Shown here: one piece after another, positions 45,070 through 55,439 of the stretch
Position numbering within the stretch: position 1 is the stretch's first letter
How the letters are laid out: each line of letters begins with the position of its first letter
Source of the DNA: Ochotona curzoniae
Lineage: Eukaryota > Chordata > Mammalia > Lagomorpha > Ochotonidae
Length of the DNA: 64,000 nucleotides
Assembly: GCF_017591425.1 (NCBI RefSeq)
Contig: NW_024465369.1
Span: forward strand, 32,118,501-32,182,500
Direction: 5' to 3'
Notes under the pieces: generated by a model
The model's database searches: none
Told to the model about the DNA's origin: nothing
The model's input: the letters and a program-made list of their open reading frames with translations, nothing else
Translations under genes and position numbers: made by a program

Positions 45070-45952
45070 AGCTATTTTCTTATTACTCTTCTAAGCTTGT
45101 CTGTGCACCCTCCCCAGGTTCTGAAAAATCTCTGCATATTCATGTAAAGCAATACTTGGACATTGAACTCCTGATAGAAAACAAGAACGGGACACTTTGA
45201 AACTTGTTTCCTTCCTGGAATTCTCTTTTCCTTGATTGAAGTAAAAACTTCTGAAGAAAAGAAGGTGATGTTCACATTTCAGTTCTGACAACTTGGATTG
45301 GGACTAAAACTTTGCATTCATTACATGATTATTTTGATACCAAAAGAGATGCCTCTGATTCTTTGAAACAGCTGTGACCAGATGGAGGTATAATGGAAAT
45401 ATGTCAGGAGCTATGAAAGTTGTCAGCTTGACTGCTCTAGGGAGCAGAACTTGAGGGTTCACTGTAAAACAGAGTGGCGGCAACACTGAAGGTTTTTACT
45501 CCGGGTGCCTGGCCTCTGTCACCTGTCACCGAGCCTCTGCCCTGTCCTGCTGGGGGCCACCAGCCAGCTCCTGATGGAAAAGCAGTTTGGTCTCCTCTCT
45601 GGAATAATCCTTGCCTATCTGCAATGACCTCCCCCAGGGTGCTGCTGGCAAGAATGGCTCCTGGTTTCAAACACCTGTCCACTAGGAACTGTACTTCTAC
45701 CCCCAACTTCCCCTTGCGGACCAATGGGCAGATATCAGATGGCAGCAACTTCTGGTCTCTCCCAAGCGAATCGGCTACCCAGTAGCCAACGGCTCCCCGC
45801 CATGGCTTCCCCATTTGCCGGAGATTTATCCAAGTGTGGAATTTTAAATGGAGACTAAAATAGCACACTGAACCTTCTGCAGGAAGCTTTGTCAGCCTCG
45901 TGGGCCATATAGACCACACTCACCTTCATGTGATCATCACAATAATCCATTT
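45070..45952. other. Unassigned DNA
   Basis: A 160-codon minus-strand frame (45,437-45,919) overlaps a 103-codon plus-strand frame. The segment is GC-richer with no recognisable domain. I do not call a gene. Confidence 0.4.
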
Positions 45953-46185
45953 ATTTATTCATGTTGTAAACCTTTCATTGACATTAATTTCATGCATTGT
46001 TCTAAGCGCTTTACCCTGAGGATATTTTCATTTTCATGAGGTCGGGACTGTTGTCTCCCTGCTTCACAGATGCCAGAGCGAGGCTGGGAGAGGCCAGGGC
46101 GATGTCCAAGAGAACAGCCTGGCGAGTAGAGGGGCTGGATCCACAACCAGGCCGTCAGCTCCAGGTTCAAGTGCCTCAGCTACTA
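45953..46185 (+). mobile_element. MIR element, plus strand
   Basis: CATTGTTCTAAGCGCTTTACCC, CTGCTTCACAGATGCCAGAG, AGGCTGGGAGAGGCCAGG and GGGGCTGGATCCACAACCAGG keep the order of the MIR consensus (GTTCTAAGCGCTTTAC..TTTACAGATGAGG..GCCGGGATTCGAACCCAGG). Confidence 0.85.
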
Positions 46186-47084
46186 TTTTCCTCACCTTAT
46201 GGAGAGCCAGCCTGATGCTGACAGCAACTATTTCGCTCACCTCTTCTAAACTCAGGTCCTCACCTGCTCTGCTCTTGTGGTCTCCAATGGCCCCTCATGT
46301 TGGTGCCCTCAAGTACAGTCTCTGTAATCTCCCATGGTCCCTAGGATGCATACCATGTGACTCTGACAGCCTGGAGACTCCAAGCAGGAACGGGGCAGTA
46401 ATTGGCTGCATCCATGTTACTTCCCGATATGGCTGGCAGCCAGGAACCCAACCCCAGTCTCCCACATGAGTGGCATGGACCCAACCACTGTCGCCATTAC
46501 CCACCACCTCCTATGAAGCTCACGAGCAGGAGGCTGGAGTAGAGGGGCAGATTCAGAATTCACAGAACCCAGGCAGCCCAATGCAGGTGTGAGCACCCCA
46601 CTGGCCCCATGCCAAGGTGCCCACTTATATGAGCAGGAATTTAATGAGTTACTGACAGATACTACACTAGGTACCAGAGATACGATGAAGAACAGCACCC
46701 ATCCCCTCTACTTCCAAGAAGCCTGCTGTGAACAAACAAATGAAGATGAATCCATTGCAAGAGGAAGATGCTATAAGGGAAAGCAAGGGTGTTGTGGAAC
46801 ACAGCAAAGAGATACAACCTGGAAGAAGGTTCCCCAAAGGTAGTTCCACAACTCCTCCCCCAGCACTCAGCAAGTGGCCAAAGCAGGACATCAACACTGC
46901 CCTTCCTTAAGCCCTATGTGGAGATGTGGAGAGTCCAAAGTGATGTGCTGATGACGGGGTACAAGTTTGGTTACCAGGACAGTTAAAAGGAACACTAACA
47001 TTTACTGAGCTGTGTTCTAAGCCACTCTCTGTATCGCGGGAATAAGGTGCCCGGCTGTTGCATTCCAGGTCCTTGCCCCTGCCT
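46186..47084. other. Unassigned DNA with ancient-repeat traces
   Basis: GATACTACACTAGGTACCAGAGATACGATG (46,655-46,685) and CTAACATTTACTGAGCTGTGTTCTAAGCC (46,995-47,025) are MIR-type or similar relic phrases. The rest is unassigned. Confidence 0.4.
46410..46610 (-). mobile_element. Possible old CSINE relic, minus strand
   Basis: CAGCCAGGAACCCAACCCCAGTC..CCCACATGAGTGGCATGGACCC and GAAGCTCACGAGCAGGAGGCTGG look like the middle of a reversed SINE. Highly diverged. Confidence 0.4.
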
Positions 47085-47560
47085 GAGATTAGAATTCAAG
47101 GCAGAGACATGGGGACCATGCAAAGGATGGGAGCAGGATTTATTTAGAGAGGGAGTGAGTACACATTCAGACGTGAAGGCGAGCAGCCACACGAACAGAG
47201 CCTAGCCCATGAGGAGAGAGCGAGAGAGCACCCCATCCAGCTAACTTCTCCAGCTGGGAATGGTGCCCTAATTGACCTATAAATAGGTGCAGTTTGGGCA
47301 AGTGCTGCCGTATGGGAGGTCCTCTGGGGAGATCTCCATGGCACCTCCACACAGATTTCAGCACACCTATGCTCTTTGTGGCATCCTCTTTGTTGTGGAG
47401 ACAGGTGCATCATGGGAATGTAGGTGTGCTGAATTTGGTATGCAAAGGGGCGGGGTACATGACGTTGAGACACAGACTACAGGGAAACCTCCCAGTTTCA
47501 GTGTTCTCCCGCTGACTCCCACCTCTGCCACGTCGTGTATTCTATACATGGCAGGCTCCT
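47085..47560 (-). mobile_element. Possible antisense LTR-type element
   Basis: GGAGCAGGATTTATTTAGAGAGG (a reversed AATAAA) is near the left, and CTATAAATAGGTGCAG lies further right. The body is GC-balanced and unlike SINE or L1. It could be a solo LTR or an unknown lagomorph repeat. Open frames on both strands are probably not genes. Confidence 0.3.
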
Positions 47561-47900
47561 GCTAAGCTGGTGTGGCTGTTCCCGCCCCAGTTTCCAGGTG
47601 AACTATTGTGGCACAGAGGGTGAGCCATCAAGCAATGGAGTTGGGAGTTGAGCACAGACACTCTGACTCCAACACCCATGCTCTCATGTGCTCTGACACT
47701 TTCCCTCCTGCACAACCCAGCATCACACAAAAGGACAGAATAAATGTAATCCATGTTTAGGACTTTGGGGGACCACTTTCTCCCTATTGTGAGGGGGTTT
47801 GGGCTGTGCTTCACTTTGAATTCACCTGGAAAGCTTTCAAAGCATGAAATGAAGAAAGGAAAACTTTCCCACATAACATTATTTCTAGTAGCCCCAAACG
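47561..47900. other. Unassigned DNA
   Basis: No family recognised. A 186-codon minus-strand frame (47,542-48,102) runs from here into an L1 relic, so it is not taken as a gene. Confidence 0.4.
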
Positions 47901-47902
47901 GG

Positions 47903-48138
47903 ACATAACTAAAGTGACCTGTGACAGGTGAATGGATAAACTGTGGTATACGCACAGTACACACAGCAACTCCAGTGGCCCTCATAGATACGTGGAACAC
48001 AACGGCCTGCTTCAGAAGGCTGTGTACTACATGCTGTGTCATTCCATTTATGTATATTCTCAACATGATGAAAGGAGATGAGAACAGATTAGTGGTTGCC
48101 ATGGGGCTAGGGGCAGAACGTGTGATGTAGCTGTGACT
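47903..48138 (+). mobile_element. Old L1 (L1M-type) 3' end
   Basis: GGTGAATGGATAAACTGTGGTA, CTACATGCTGTGTCATTCC, ATTTATGTATATTCTC and CAGATTAGTGGTTGCCATGG follow the well-known L1M 3' sequence (AATGGATAAA..GTGGTATA..TGATTCCATTTATATG..AGATTAGTGGTTGCCAGGG). Confidence 0.8.
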
Positions 48139-48149
48139 AAAGATATCTC

Positions 48150-48234
48150 AGGGCTGATGTGGCACAGAGGGTTAAGCTGCCACCTGCAATAGCGTCCCCT
48201 AGGAGCTCTGGTTCATGTCCCAGCTACTCCACTT
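48150..48234 (+). mobile_element. Old CSINE, left half (split by later insertion)
   Basis: GGGCTGATGTGGCACAGAGGGTTAAGC to CATGTCCCAGCTACTCCACTT. It continues at 48,681 (CAGCTGTTCCACTT), so the duplicated CAGCTACTCCACTT marks the target site of the intervening element. Confidence 0.85.
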
Positions 48235-48237
48235 GCT

Positions 48238-48385
48238 TGCTTTTCCTTCCTTCCTTCCTTCCTTCCTTCCTTCCTTCCTTCCTTCCTTCCTTCCTTCCTT
48301 CCTTCCTCCCTCCTTTCCTTCCTTCCTTCCTTTCTTCCTTCCTTTTCTCTTTCTCTTTTTCTTTCTTTCTTTTTCTTTTTTTTTT
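48238..48385. repeat. (TTCC)n and mixed pyrimidine tract
   Basis: About 148 bp with only C and T apart from rare exceptions, mostly TTCC units, then TTTC and T-runs. It occupies the place of the A-tail of the inverted SINE that follows, so it is an expanded tail ((GGAA)n on that strand). Confidence 0.95.
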
Positions 48386-48680
48386 GTTGCTAAAAAAATT
48401 TTAATGGAAAGTCAGATATACAAGATCTCCCATCCACTGATTCATTCCCCAAATGACCACCATAGCCACAGCTCAGCCAATCAGGAGCCAGGAGCCACCT
48501 CTGGGTCTCCCACATGGGTGCAAGGTCCCAAGGCTTTGGGCCATTCCCGACTGCCTTCCCAGGCCACAAACAGGGAGCTAGATGGGAAGTGAGGCCACTG
48601 GAATTAGAACCGGAACATATATGGGACCCTGACACATACAAGGTGAGGACCCTAGCCACTAGGCTACTGCACCGGACCCA
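48386..48680 (-). mobile_element. CSINE, minus strand, nested in an older SINE
   Basis: AATGGAAAGTCAGATATACAAG, CATCCACTGATTCATTCCCC, AAGGCTTTGGGCCATTCC, GAACCGGAACATATATGGGACC and GGCTACTGCACCGGACCC. The two halves of a plus-strand SINE flank it. Confidence 0.92.
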
Positions 48681-48927
48681 CAGCTGTTCCACTTTCAATC
48701 CAGCATCCTGCTAATGTCCCTGGGAAAGTAACAGAAGCTGACTGAAGAGTTTGGGCCCCTACCAGCCACAAGGGAGACCCAAATGGAATTCCAGGCTCCT
48801 GGTTTCAGCCTGGCCCAGCTCTGGCTATTGTAGCCATTTGGAAAGTGGGCCTGCAAATGGATGATCTCTATCTCTTGGTCCGCTTTTCTCTGTAACTCTG
48901 CCTTTCAAATAAATATATCTTACAAAA
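48681..48927 (+). mobile_element. Old CSINE, right half
   Basis: CAGCTGTTCCACTTTCAATCC, TCCAGGCTCCTGGTTTCAGCC, GCTATTGTAGCCATTTGG, CTGCCTTTCAAATAAATATATC. Continues the left half at 48,150-48,234. Confidence 0.9.
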
Positions 48928-51018
48928 GAAAGCAGTCTCACCAGACTGGGCTACTTCTGTATCTTGATTGCAGTGTGGTTGCACACACCTATACACATGA
49001 TAAAATGTTATAGACCTATACAGATACATGACACCAATGTGAGTTTCCTGATTTTAACATTGTGCTAGTTGTTTAGTGACATAAGATGTGATTCTTGAAA
49101 GGGACTGGGTGAGGAGCATTTGTGGAACAGCCTAAAAATCCACACTTACTCTGAAATAAAGGTATTTTGAAAGCTGGGCATCCCGGAGTCTGGTTGTGTT
49201 AGAGTGGAGCTTGGGTGTCAACGGTGTTGAGGATCCCTACAAAGGTTGCCCAGCAGCAGCCACAGCTAAGCATACCTGAGCCAGCACTGGGGATCCCTGG
49301 GGTGGGAGGCCCCCTTCAGGCCAAGAGATGCTGTCCTCAAGTTTCAGGCCTGGCAGGGGAGAGGTCCCAGAGAGGCCAGGACACCCTCTTGATCCTCCTT
49401 ATTTCCAGCTGAAGGAGAGATGAGCTAGCAGCAGCACGGTCTGATAAGCTCCCCACTAGTGCTGGCTCAGGAAGTCTGAGCCCTAGGCTGAACCCAGATC
49501 CTGAACCATTATTGCTAGCCTCTGTATTTCCTAGGTTACCTAGATCTTGTCTATTTCAGAATTTGTCTATTTCATCTTTGCCCTGTGGCTTGGGAAGGGT
49601 TGCTCTACCCCAGGCGGCCGACACTGATTTGGCATGTGATCTCCTGTCTCTGGGACGGGTGCCTGTATAGAAAAATATGCAGTACGCTCTTGTCATCGTG
49701 CACCCACGGCATTAATGTGTTCAAAGCGGCCGTTACATTGGTATTGATGAAAAGTGAGTCAAGAAATCAACTCCTGATGCTGGGCAGCTGGCAGCCCAGG
49801 TGTCTCCTGGAAGTGTTCGAAACCTCCAAACTGCAGGAAGGAAACAGCTGTTGGGTGTAGGACACCGTATTCCCTGGCTCCTGGCAAGATGGGAGCCATG
49901 TGTGCCCCTCCGTAAACACAGTGGCCACCCACAGAACCTTCTGGACAGCTGGGAACCAGCCCTGATGTGCCTTTCCTGGGAGCTACATTCCGGTAAGTGG
50001 CAGATCTCACTGCTCTGCCTCGCTTTCTTTTTATTTATTTATTTTTTATAGCCTCTAGACTGTCAGGGTACAGATATATTCTGGCAGCTGGGGACCTGCC
50101 TGGGGCGGACTTGGGGTCCGGAGTCTCCAGGAGTGGCTTTGTTCTGTTAAATGCCATTGTCAGCTAACTCACCTTTCACTGTGAGTCACTGGCTAATTTT
50201 GGCCATAAAAACAAGTTCTTAGACAATCTCGTTTAATGCCTTTATGTCGATCAGGGAGAATTTTCCTGCCTCCTTCGTTTGATATGGAAATAAGCCTGAT
50301 AGCTTTACAGCCCCTTGGAGCACTGGAGAGAAAGAAAACTGTGTCCACCACAAAGGTGGCTTCTGCTCTCCTTGGCAAGTCTTTGAATAATTAGTTGTTG
50401 AAAAACAAAGTCTCCCAAAATAAATGAACATCAAACCAGGGCTCCTGTGGGTGGGCATAAATATGTCTGGGGAATCTGTTAAAACAAAACACATACACAT
50501 TATGTAATGCATCGCTGACACCATCATCCTGGAATCATCTGAGACAAGGTTTTCTTGGTAAAGAAATTAACTGGGATGATAAAGTAAAATCAAATGAAAT
50601 CATGCAAGGCTGTGGATTCACAGCTCTGGCCCACAACAAGGGCAGGCTTTGGAGGCTGAGGCCAAGGCAAAGGGTCCCCACGGCTGTCTGCTGTATTTAT
50701 TCCCTTCCTTTTCAGCAGGCTTGGCAGCCCACCTGTTCTGCTTTTACTGTAGCCTCCGACAGAAACCTTCTGATCAAATCACTTACACCTGTTGATGGGT
50801 TGGTTGATGGGTTGGTTGGTTACCTGAACCAGGCCTCTGCAACGTGAGGCCTCTATTTCTGCAACTTGAAAGCTTCACCCTATGTTCACATATTTTGTGC
50901 AGCAGTGAGGGGACAAAATAGGGAAGTCTGCAACTTCTCAATAATTGGAGGTGATGAGAAATCCTTGCCGTTGAGCCACAGGGCAGAAGTGTGCATCTCT
51001 GCATTCTTTAGTTAATAG
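48928..51018. other. SINE-free stretch, unassigned
   Basis: More than 2 kb without CSINE or L1. The part 50,150-50,600 (CTAATTTTGGCCATAAAAAC, CTCGTTTAATGCCTTTATGTCG) looks like non-repetitive, possibly conserved DNA. A TTGATGGGTTGGTTGATGGG short tandem lies near 50,792. Short frames are not convincing. Confidence 0.35.
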
Positions 51019-51019
51019 C

Positions 51020-51370
51020 GTGGTGTGGAGTTGTTAGAACCTATCAGGCCACCGAGGTTGGAAAGGATCCGTGGGGTTGCTGGGCCTGCACCCCAAGGCG
51101 TGGTGAAACTGGGCACAGACAGGTCATCTAAAGGCTAGTGCAAGGTTTATTGCTCAGGATAGTTCTGTACCTGGAACATTCCAAACTGCTAAGATGAGGC
51201 ATTGTCCACTTCACCCGGGAGCATTTCTGCACACACACCCTCGCCCATCTGCCTTGGTAGGGCCTATGTGGCACTCGGCACCTGCCCTAACAGCTGCTTA
51301 TAAAGGGCTCCAGCTACGAAAAGGGGATAAAGCCCTGTTTCAAACAACCAGCCTTCTATTTGGGTAGGCT
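51020..51370 (-). mobile_element. Possible antisense LTR-type element
   Basis: AAGGTTTATTGCTCAGGATAG (reversed AATAAA region), TTATAAAGGGCTCCAGC, AAACTGGGCACAGACAGG and CCCTAACAGCTGC suggest a solo LTR. The family is unknown to me and no flanking duplication was confirmed. Confidence 0.35.
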
Positions 51371-52040
51371 CAACCAGCCCTGCCTTCCACCCCTGCACTC
51401 CCTTTCCCCACTGTCTATCTCCCCTAAACTAAAGTCTCTACTTCGGCCACATCCTCACGCCCTCAAATCCAAAAATCCTGACAGGCTTGTGTTAATTTCA
51501 CTCCAGGATCTTGTCAAACACAAAAACATATATTCTAAATGCTGATACATATGAGCTTCACCGAGTGATCCCATTTATTAAAATTGCGAGAAAGTGAGCA
51601 AAGGCACTCATGAGTATGGGTTACACAGAGAAAGACCTGCTGTGGGAGGGCAGGCACTAGGAGGCTCCCCAAAAGGAGAAGGAATGGAGACTGGGAGACA
51701 GAGCACCTGAGCAGCACTGCCAGCCTCCATCTGTGGCAAAAGACAGTACCTCGCCAATAGTTGGCCGCTTTTATGAAGGATAGGGTGGCTTCTCTAGGCG
51801 TGAAGCCACCTGGAAATTACATGTCACTTCTACAGGTCGCACATGGAGCTCAATATCCAAATGTTTATGGCATCCTCCTTAGGTTCCGGATGTAGCAGAT
51901 CTACTCCATGGAAACAGGGTATTTTGATTTTGTTTGACAAGTAGGAAAATAGAATTACTTGGGGAGGAGGTGACCTACAGGTACTTTCATATCAATAGAC
52001 TTATCTAGCTGCCTGCCCATCCCATATCATTAGCACCATT
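51371..52040. other. Unassigned DNA
   Basis: The block at 51,570-51,830 has balanced composition (GACCTGCTGTGGGAGGGC, GTACCTCGCCAATAGTTGGCC). It could belong to another LTR-like relic. No gene was found. Confidence 0.35.
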
Positions 52041-52047
52041 TACTTTA

Positions 52048-52095
52048 TAAAAAAAAAAATTAAGTATATGTACTCATTCGAAAGGCAGAGAAATC
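52048..52095 (-). mobile_element. Old CSINE, left piece (split by later insertion)
   Basis: AAAAAAATTAAGTATATGTACTC followed by CGAAAGGCAGAGAAATC is the tail end of a reversed old SINE that continues at 52,394. Confidence 0.8.
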
Positions 52096-52409
52096 GGGCC
52101 TTGCTTTGAACACGCCGGGATTCCATATGGGTGCCGGTTCTAATCCCGGCAGTTCCACTTCGTATCCAGCTCCCTGCTTGTGGCCTGGGAAAGCAGTTTA
52201 GGACAGCCCAAGCTTTGGGACCCTGCACCCGCATGGGAGACCCAGAAGAGGTTCCTGGATCCTGGCTTCGGATTGGCACAGCACCAGCCATTGCGGTCAC
52301 TTGGGGAGTGAATCATTGGACGGAAGATCTTCCAGTCTCTTCTCCTCTACGTATTTTGTAATAAAAAATAAATAAATAAATCTTAAAAAAAAAGAAAGGC
52401 AGAGAAATC
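52080..52409 (+). mobile_element. Young CSINE nested in an old SINE, 16-bp target-site duplication
   Basis: GAAAGGCAGAGAAATC stands at 52,080-52,095 and 52,394-52,409. Between them is a 5'-truncated plus-strand copy starting GGGCCTTGCTTTGAACACG, with GGTTCTAATCCCGGC and an AATAAATAAATAAATC tail. Confidence 0.96.
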
Positions 52410-52640
52410 AATGATAGAGTTCTATGATAGAAATCTGGTCTACTCCCCAAATGCCCACCATGGCAAGAGCTAGGCTGAAGCCAGCAGCTTCATTTGCATC
52501 TCCCATATGGTTAGCAGGGAAATCTCTCACTGCTTTCCCAGGCACATTAGAGCTGGATAAGAAGTAGAGCAGTTGAGATATGAACAGGTGCTCATATGGG
52601 ATGCTGGTATTGCAGGAGGTGGTGGGAGGCAGATGGGAAG
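52394..52640 (-). mobile_element. Old CSINE, right piece
   Basis: GGTCTACTCCCCAAATGCCCACC, TTCATTTGCATCTCCCATATGG, CTGCTTTCCCAGGCACATTAG and GGTGCTCATATGGGATGCTGG continue the piece before the nested element. Confidence 0.82.
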
Positions 52641-52872
52641 GGAGGTGGGTTGCCTGGCCTGCCCTAGGTCACAAGCAGTTGACCCTGGAAGGAGTTTCTT
52701 GCTGCCTGAGCTTGAGAGGTATTTGCATAAAGTAATTCCCCAGGCAAGAAAAGTTTATAAACAGCATTAAGAGATCATGAACCTGAACAGAACTTTTGCT
52801 GAGATCTGGGGGCTGCATATTTAGCCTTTGTGCTGCTGATCCAACAGAATGCTACCGGCTGAGCGAGTCATA
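52641..52872. other. Unassigned DNA
   Basis: Nothing recognised. Confidence 0.4.
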
Positions 52873-52874
52873 AA

Positions 52875-53250
52875 AGAAATATACTACTTTGGGCCTGGCA
52901 TGATAGCCTAGCAGCTAAAGTCCTTGCCTTGAACACGTCGGGATCCCATATGGACTCCGATTCTAATCCCAGGAGCCCCACTTCCCATCCAGCTCCCTGT
53001 GTGTGGCCTGTCGAGGAAAGGCAGTCGAGGAAGGCCCAAAGCCTTGGGACCCTGCACCTGTGTGGGAGACCCAGAGGAGGCTCCAGGCTCCAGGCTCCTG
53101 GCTTCAGATTGGCTCAGCTCCAGCTGTTGTGGCCACTTGGGAAGTGAACCACTGAATGGAAAATCTTTCTCTCTACCTCTCCTTCTCTCTGTATATCTGT
53201 CTTTCCAATAAAAATAAATCTTAAAAAAAAAAAAAAGAAAAGAAATGTAA
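52875..53250 (+). mobile_element. CSINE, plus strand, probable target-site duplication
   Basis: AAAGAAATATACTACT before and AAAGAAATGTAATACTC after bracket the element. Head GGGCCTGGCATGATAGCCTAGCAGC, GATTCTAATCCC, end CCAATAAAAATAAATCTT and A-run. CCAGGCTCCAGGCTCC is a small local duplication. Confidence 0.92.
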
Positions 53251-53566
53251 TACTCTGTTGCTGGAGCCTAGAAAGTCCATGCAAGTGCCAGCGCTGTGGC
53301 GACGGCACCCTGCCACGGGAGGGAGGGTGTGCTCATGTCGTGTGAAGCCCTGGGTCCATCCCAACCATTTCAGCCTCAATCACCCCTAGCCCCAGTTACT
53401 TCCCACAGGTGTCACCTCACATACAACTAGTGCATGCACTTCAAAGCACACGTTCAAGCCATAGCACCACGTTTCTCAAGTACTAAGAAAAATTAATACC
53501 TTCTGCAACTTGGAAACCCTTATTGTAAGGGTATAAGCTGTGGCCGTTGTAATTGAAATAATACAT
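53251..53566. other. Unassigned DNA
   Basis: A short GTGCCAGCGCTGTGGCGACGG phrase near 53,287 resembles the head of the rabbit-type SINE (GGCGCTGTGGCGCAG) but is not followed by the SINE body. Confidence 0.35.
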
Positions 53567-53567
53567 A

Positions 53568-53841
53568 TTTTTTTTTAAGATTTATGTATTTTATTTACAG
53601 AAAGAAGCAGAAAGAGACAGAATGAGAATCTTCCATCTGCTGGTTCACTCCTTAAAGGACCACAGTGGCTGACGCCAGCAGCCCAGAGCTTCCTCTGGGT
53701 TTCCCATAGGGATGCAGGGGCCCAAGCACCTGGGCCATCTTCTGCTTTCCTAGACACATTAGTAAGGCGCTAGATCAGAAGTGAAACAGCCAGGACTTGA
53801 ACTGGCACCCACATGGCATGCAGCATAACAAGTAGAGGCTT
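53568..53841 (-). mobile_element. Old CSINE, left piece
   Basis: TTTTTTTTAAGATTTATG, CTTCCATCTGCTGGTTCAC, GAGCTTCCTCTGGGTTTCCC, GACTTGAACTGGCACCCACATGG. It is cut at 53,841 by a younger SINE and resumes at 54,190. Confidence 0.88.
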
Positions 53842-54189
53842 GGGCCCGGCAGCGTGGCCTAGCGGCTAAAGTCCTCGCCTTGAACGCGCCGGGATCCCAT
53901 ATGGACACTGGTTCTAATCCCAGCAGCTCCACTTCCCATCCAGCTCCCTGTTTGTGGCCTGGGGAAAGCAGTTGAGGACGGCCCAAAGCTTTGGTACCCT
54001 GCACCCGTGTGGGATACCCGGAAGAAGTTCCTGGATCCTGGCTTCAGATCGGCATAGCATCGGCCGTTGCACTCATTTGGGGAGTGAATCATCAGACAGA
54101 AGATCTTCCTCTCTGTCTCTCCTCCTCTCTGTATATCTGACTTTCCAATAAGTAAATAAATCTTTAAAAAAAAAAACAAGTAGAGGCTT
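53827..54189 (+). mobile_element. Young CSINE nested in an old SINE, 15-bp target-site duplication
   Basis: AACAAGTAGAGGCTT is exact at 53,827-53,841 and 54,175-54,189. The copy is full-length: GGGCCCGGCAGCGTGGCCTAGCGG head with A-box, GGTTCTAATCC B-box, CCAATAAGTAAATAAATC tail. CpGs are well kept. Confidence 0.97.
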
Positions 54190-54223
54190 AACGTGCTATG
54201 CCATGCCTCAATGCCAGCCCAGA
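54175..54223 (-). mobile_element. Old CSINE, right piece
   Basis: TTAACGTGCTATGCCATGCC and TCAATGCCAGCCC complete the head of the old reversed element split by the young insert. Confidence 0.85.
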
Positions 54224-54584
54224 AATAATTATTCTAAAGGAGTAGTTCAGTTACCAGAATATTCCAGAAATATTTGAAAGCCATTGCCTAAAAACCAAAG
54301 AGCAAGCTGCAGACTTTCAGCCAGTCTCCCAGAAATAGGCAAATTTGAATTCCCATTTACTACTGTCAAATATGAGTACTGAGTTATGGAAAAGGTATCT
54401 GATACAGAGTCTGGGTTTCATATTTAGAATGGAATGTTTAGATAACATAAGCATTCAAAAGTGTGCCAGGTTTAGTAGGAGCTTCATGCTGTGGATATGG
54501 ATGAGTTAAGGGAAGTGACAACAGTAAACACTGTTGACATGAATGTGTGTGTCATGGCAAACCTTCACAAAGGCATGCTCTCTC
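54224..54584. other. Unassigned DNA
   Basis: Nothing recognised. Confidence 0.4.
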
Positions 54585-54585
54585 T

Positions 54586-54893
54586 TTTTTTTAAGATTTA
54601 TTTTATTTTTATTAGAGAGTCAGATATACAGAGAGTCAGAAAGGAAGATCTTTCATCCGATGATTCACTCCCCAGGTGACCACAACAGCCAGTGCTCCAA
54701 GAGCTTCTTCTGTGTTTCCCACACGGGTGCAGGATCCCAAAGCTTTGGGCTGTCCTCTCCTGCTTTCCCAGGCCATAAGCAGGGAGCTGGATGGGAAGTG
54801 GGGCCGCCGGAATTGGAACAGGTACCCATATGGGATCCTGGTGCGTTCAAGGCAAGGACTTTCTAGCTGCTAGGCCACTGCGCTGGGCCCTAA
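54586..54893 (-). mobile_element. CSINE, minus strand
   Basis: TTTTTTTAAGATTTATTTTA, GAGAGTCAGATATACAGAG, CCGATGATTCACTCCCCAGG, AAGCTTTGGGCTGTCC and CCACTGCGCTGGGCCC. It lacks the AGCCAGGAGCCAGG block after GTGCT. Confidence 0.93.
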
Positions 54894-55057
54894 GGTTTTC
54901 TCTTTTACAGGCTTGTTGTAGGCTGTGTTCATGAATGAGCTTACTGAAGGCTGTGGGCTCGTCATGTGATAAATGACATTACAGTGTATTTGTATGTGTT
55001 TTCTTTGGATGAACTTGGTAATTTAGGGATTGGTCGTGGCTTTTAAAAAAATTTTTC

Positions 55058-55397
55058 TTCAAAGATATATTTTTTCATATACACATATGTATAAACGAAA
55101 GGCAGATTTACAGAGAGAAGGAGAAGCAAAGAGAAAGATTGTTGTTCTGCTGGTTCACTCCTCAAGTGGCCACAATAGTCAGAGTTGAGTCCATTCAAAA
55201 CCAGGATCCAGGAGCTTCTTTTGAGTCTCCCACTTGGGTATAGGGTCCGAAGGCTTTGGGCCATCCTTGATTGCTTCTCCAGGCCACAAGCAGGGAACTG
55301 GATGTGAAGTGGAGCACCTGGGACACAAACTGTGCCCTAATGGGATCCCAGTGGATGCAAGGTGAGAATTTAGCCACTAGTCTACCATGCTAGGAAA
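55058..55397 (-). mobile_element. CSINE, minus strand
   Basis: AACGAAAGGCAGATTTACAGAG, TCTGCTGGTTCACTCCTCAAG, CTTTTGAGTCTCCCACTTGGG, TTGCTTCTCCAGGCCACAAGC, CAAACTGTGCCCTAATGGG, ending CTACCATGCTAGG. Confidence 0.9.
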
Positions 55398-55439
55398 ATC
55401 ATGGCTTTTTTTTAGACTAACAAAATTCTACTTCATTGG

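Noticed and set aside
45437..45919. 160-codon minus-strand frame
   Set aside because: GC-richer DNA with an overlapping open frame on the other strand; no domain, no splice context, no polyadenylation signal in place.
47542..48102. 186-codon minus-strand frame, the longest in the window
   Set aside because: More than a third of it is reversed L1 3' sequence. Nothing in the remainder looks like a known protein.
48238..48385. CRISPR-like or satellite array
   Set aside because: It is a 4-bp microsatellite without spacers, explained by expansion of a SINE tail. CRISPR arrays are not expected in a mammalian genome.
53287..53310. Rabbit-type SINE head
   Set aside because: The GTGCCAGCGCTGTGGCGACGG phrase is not followed by a SINE body or tail, so it is probably coincidence or a very small remnant.
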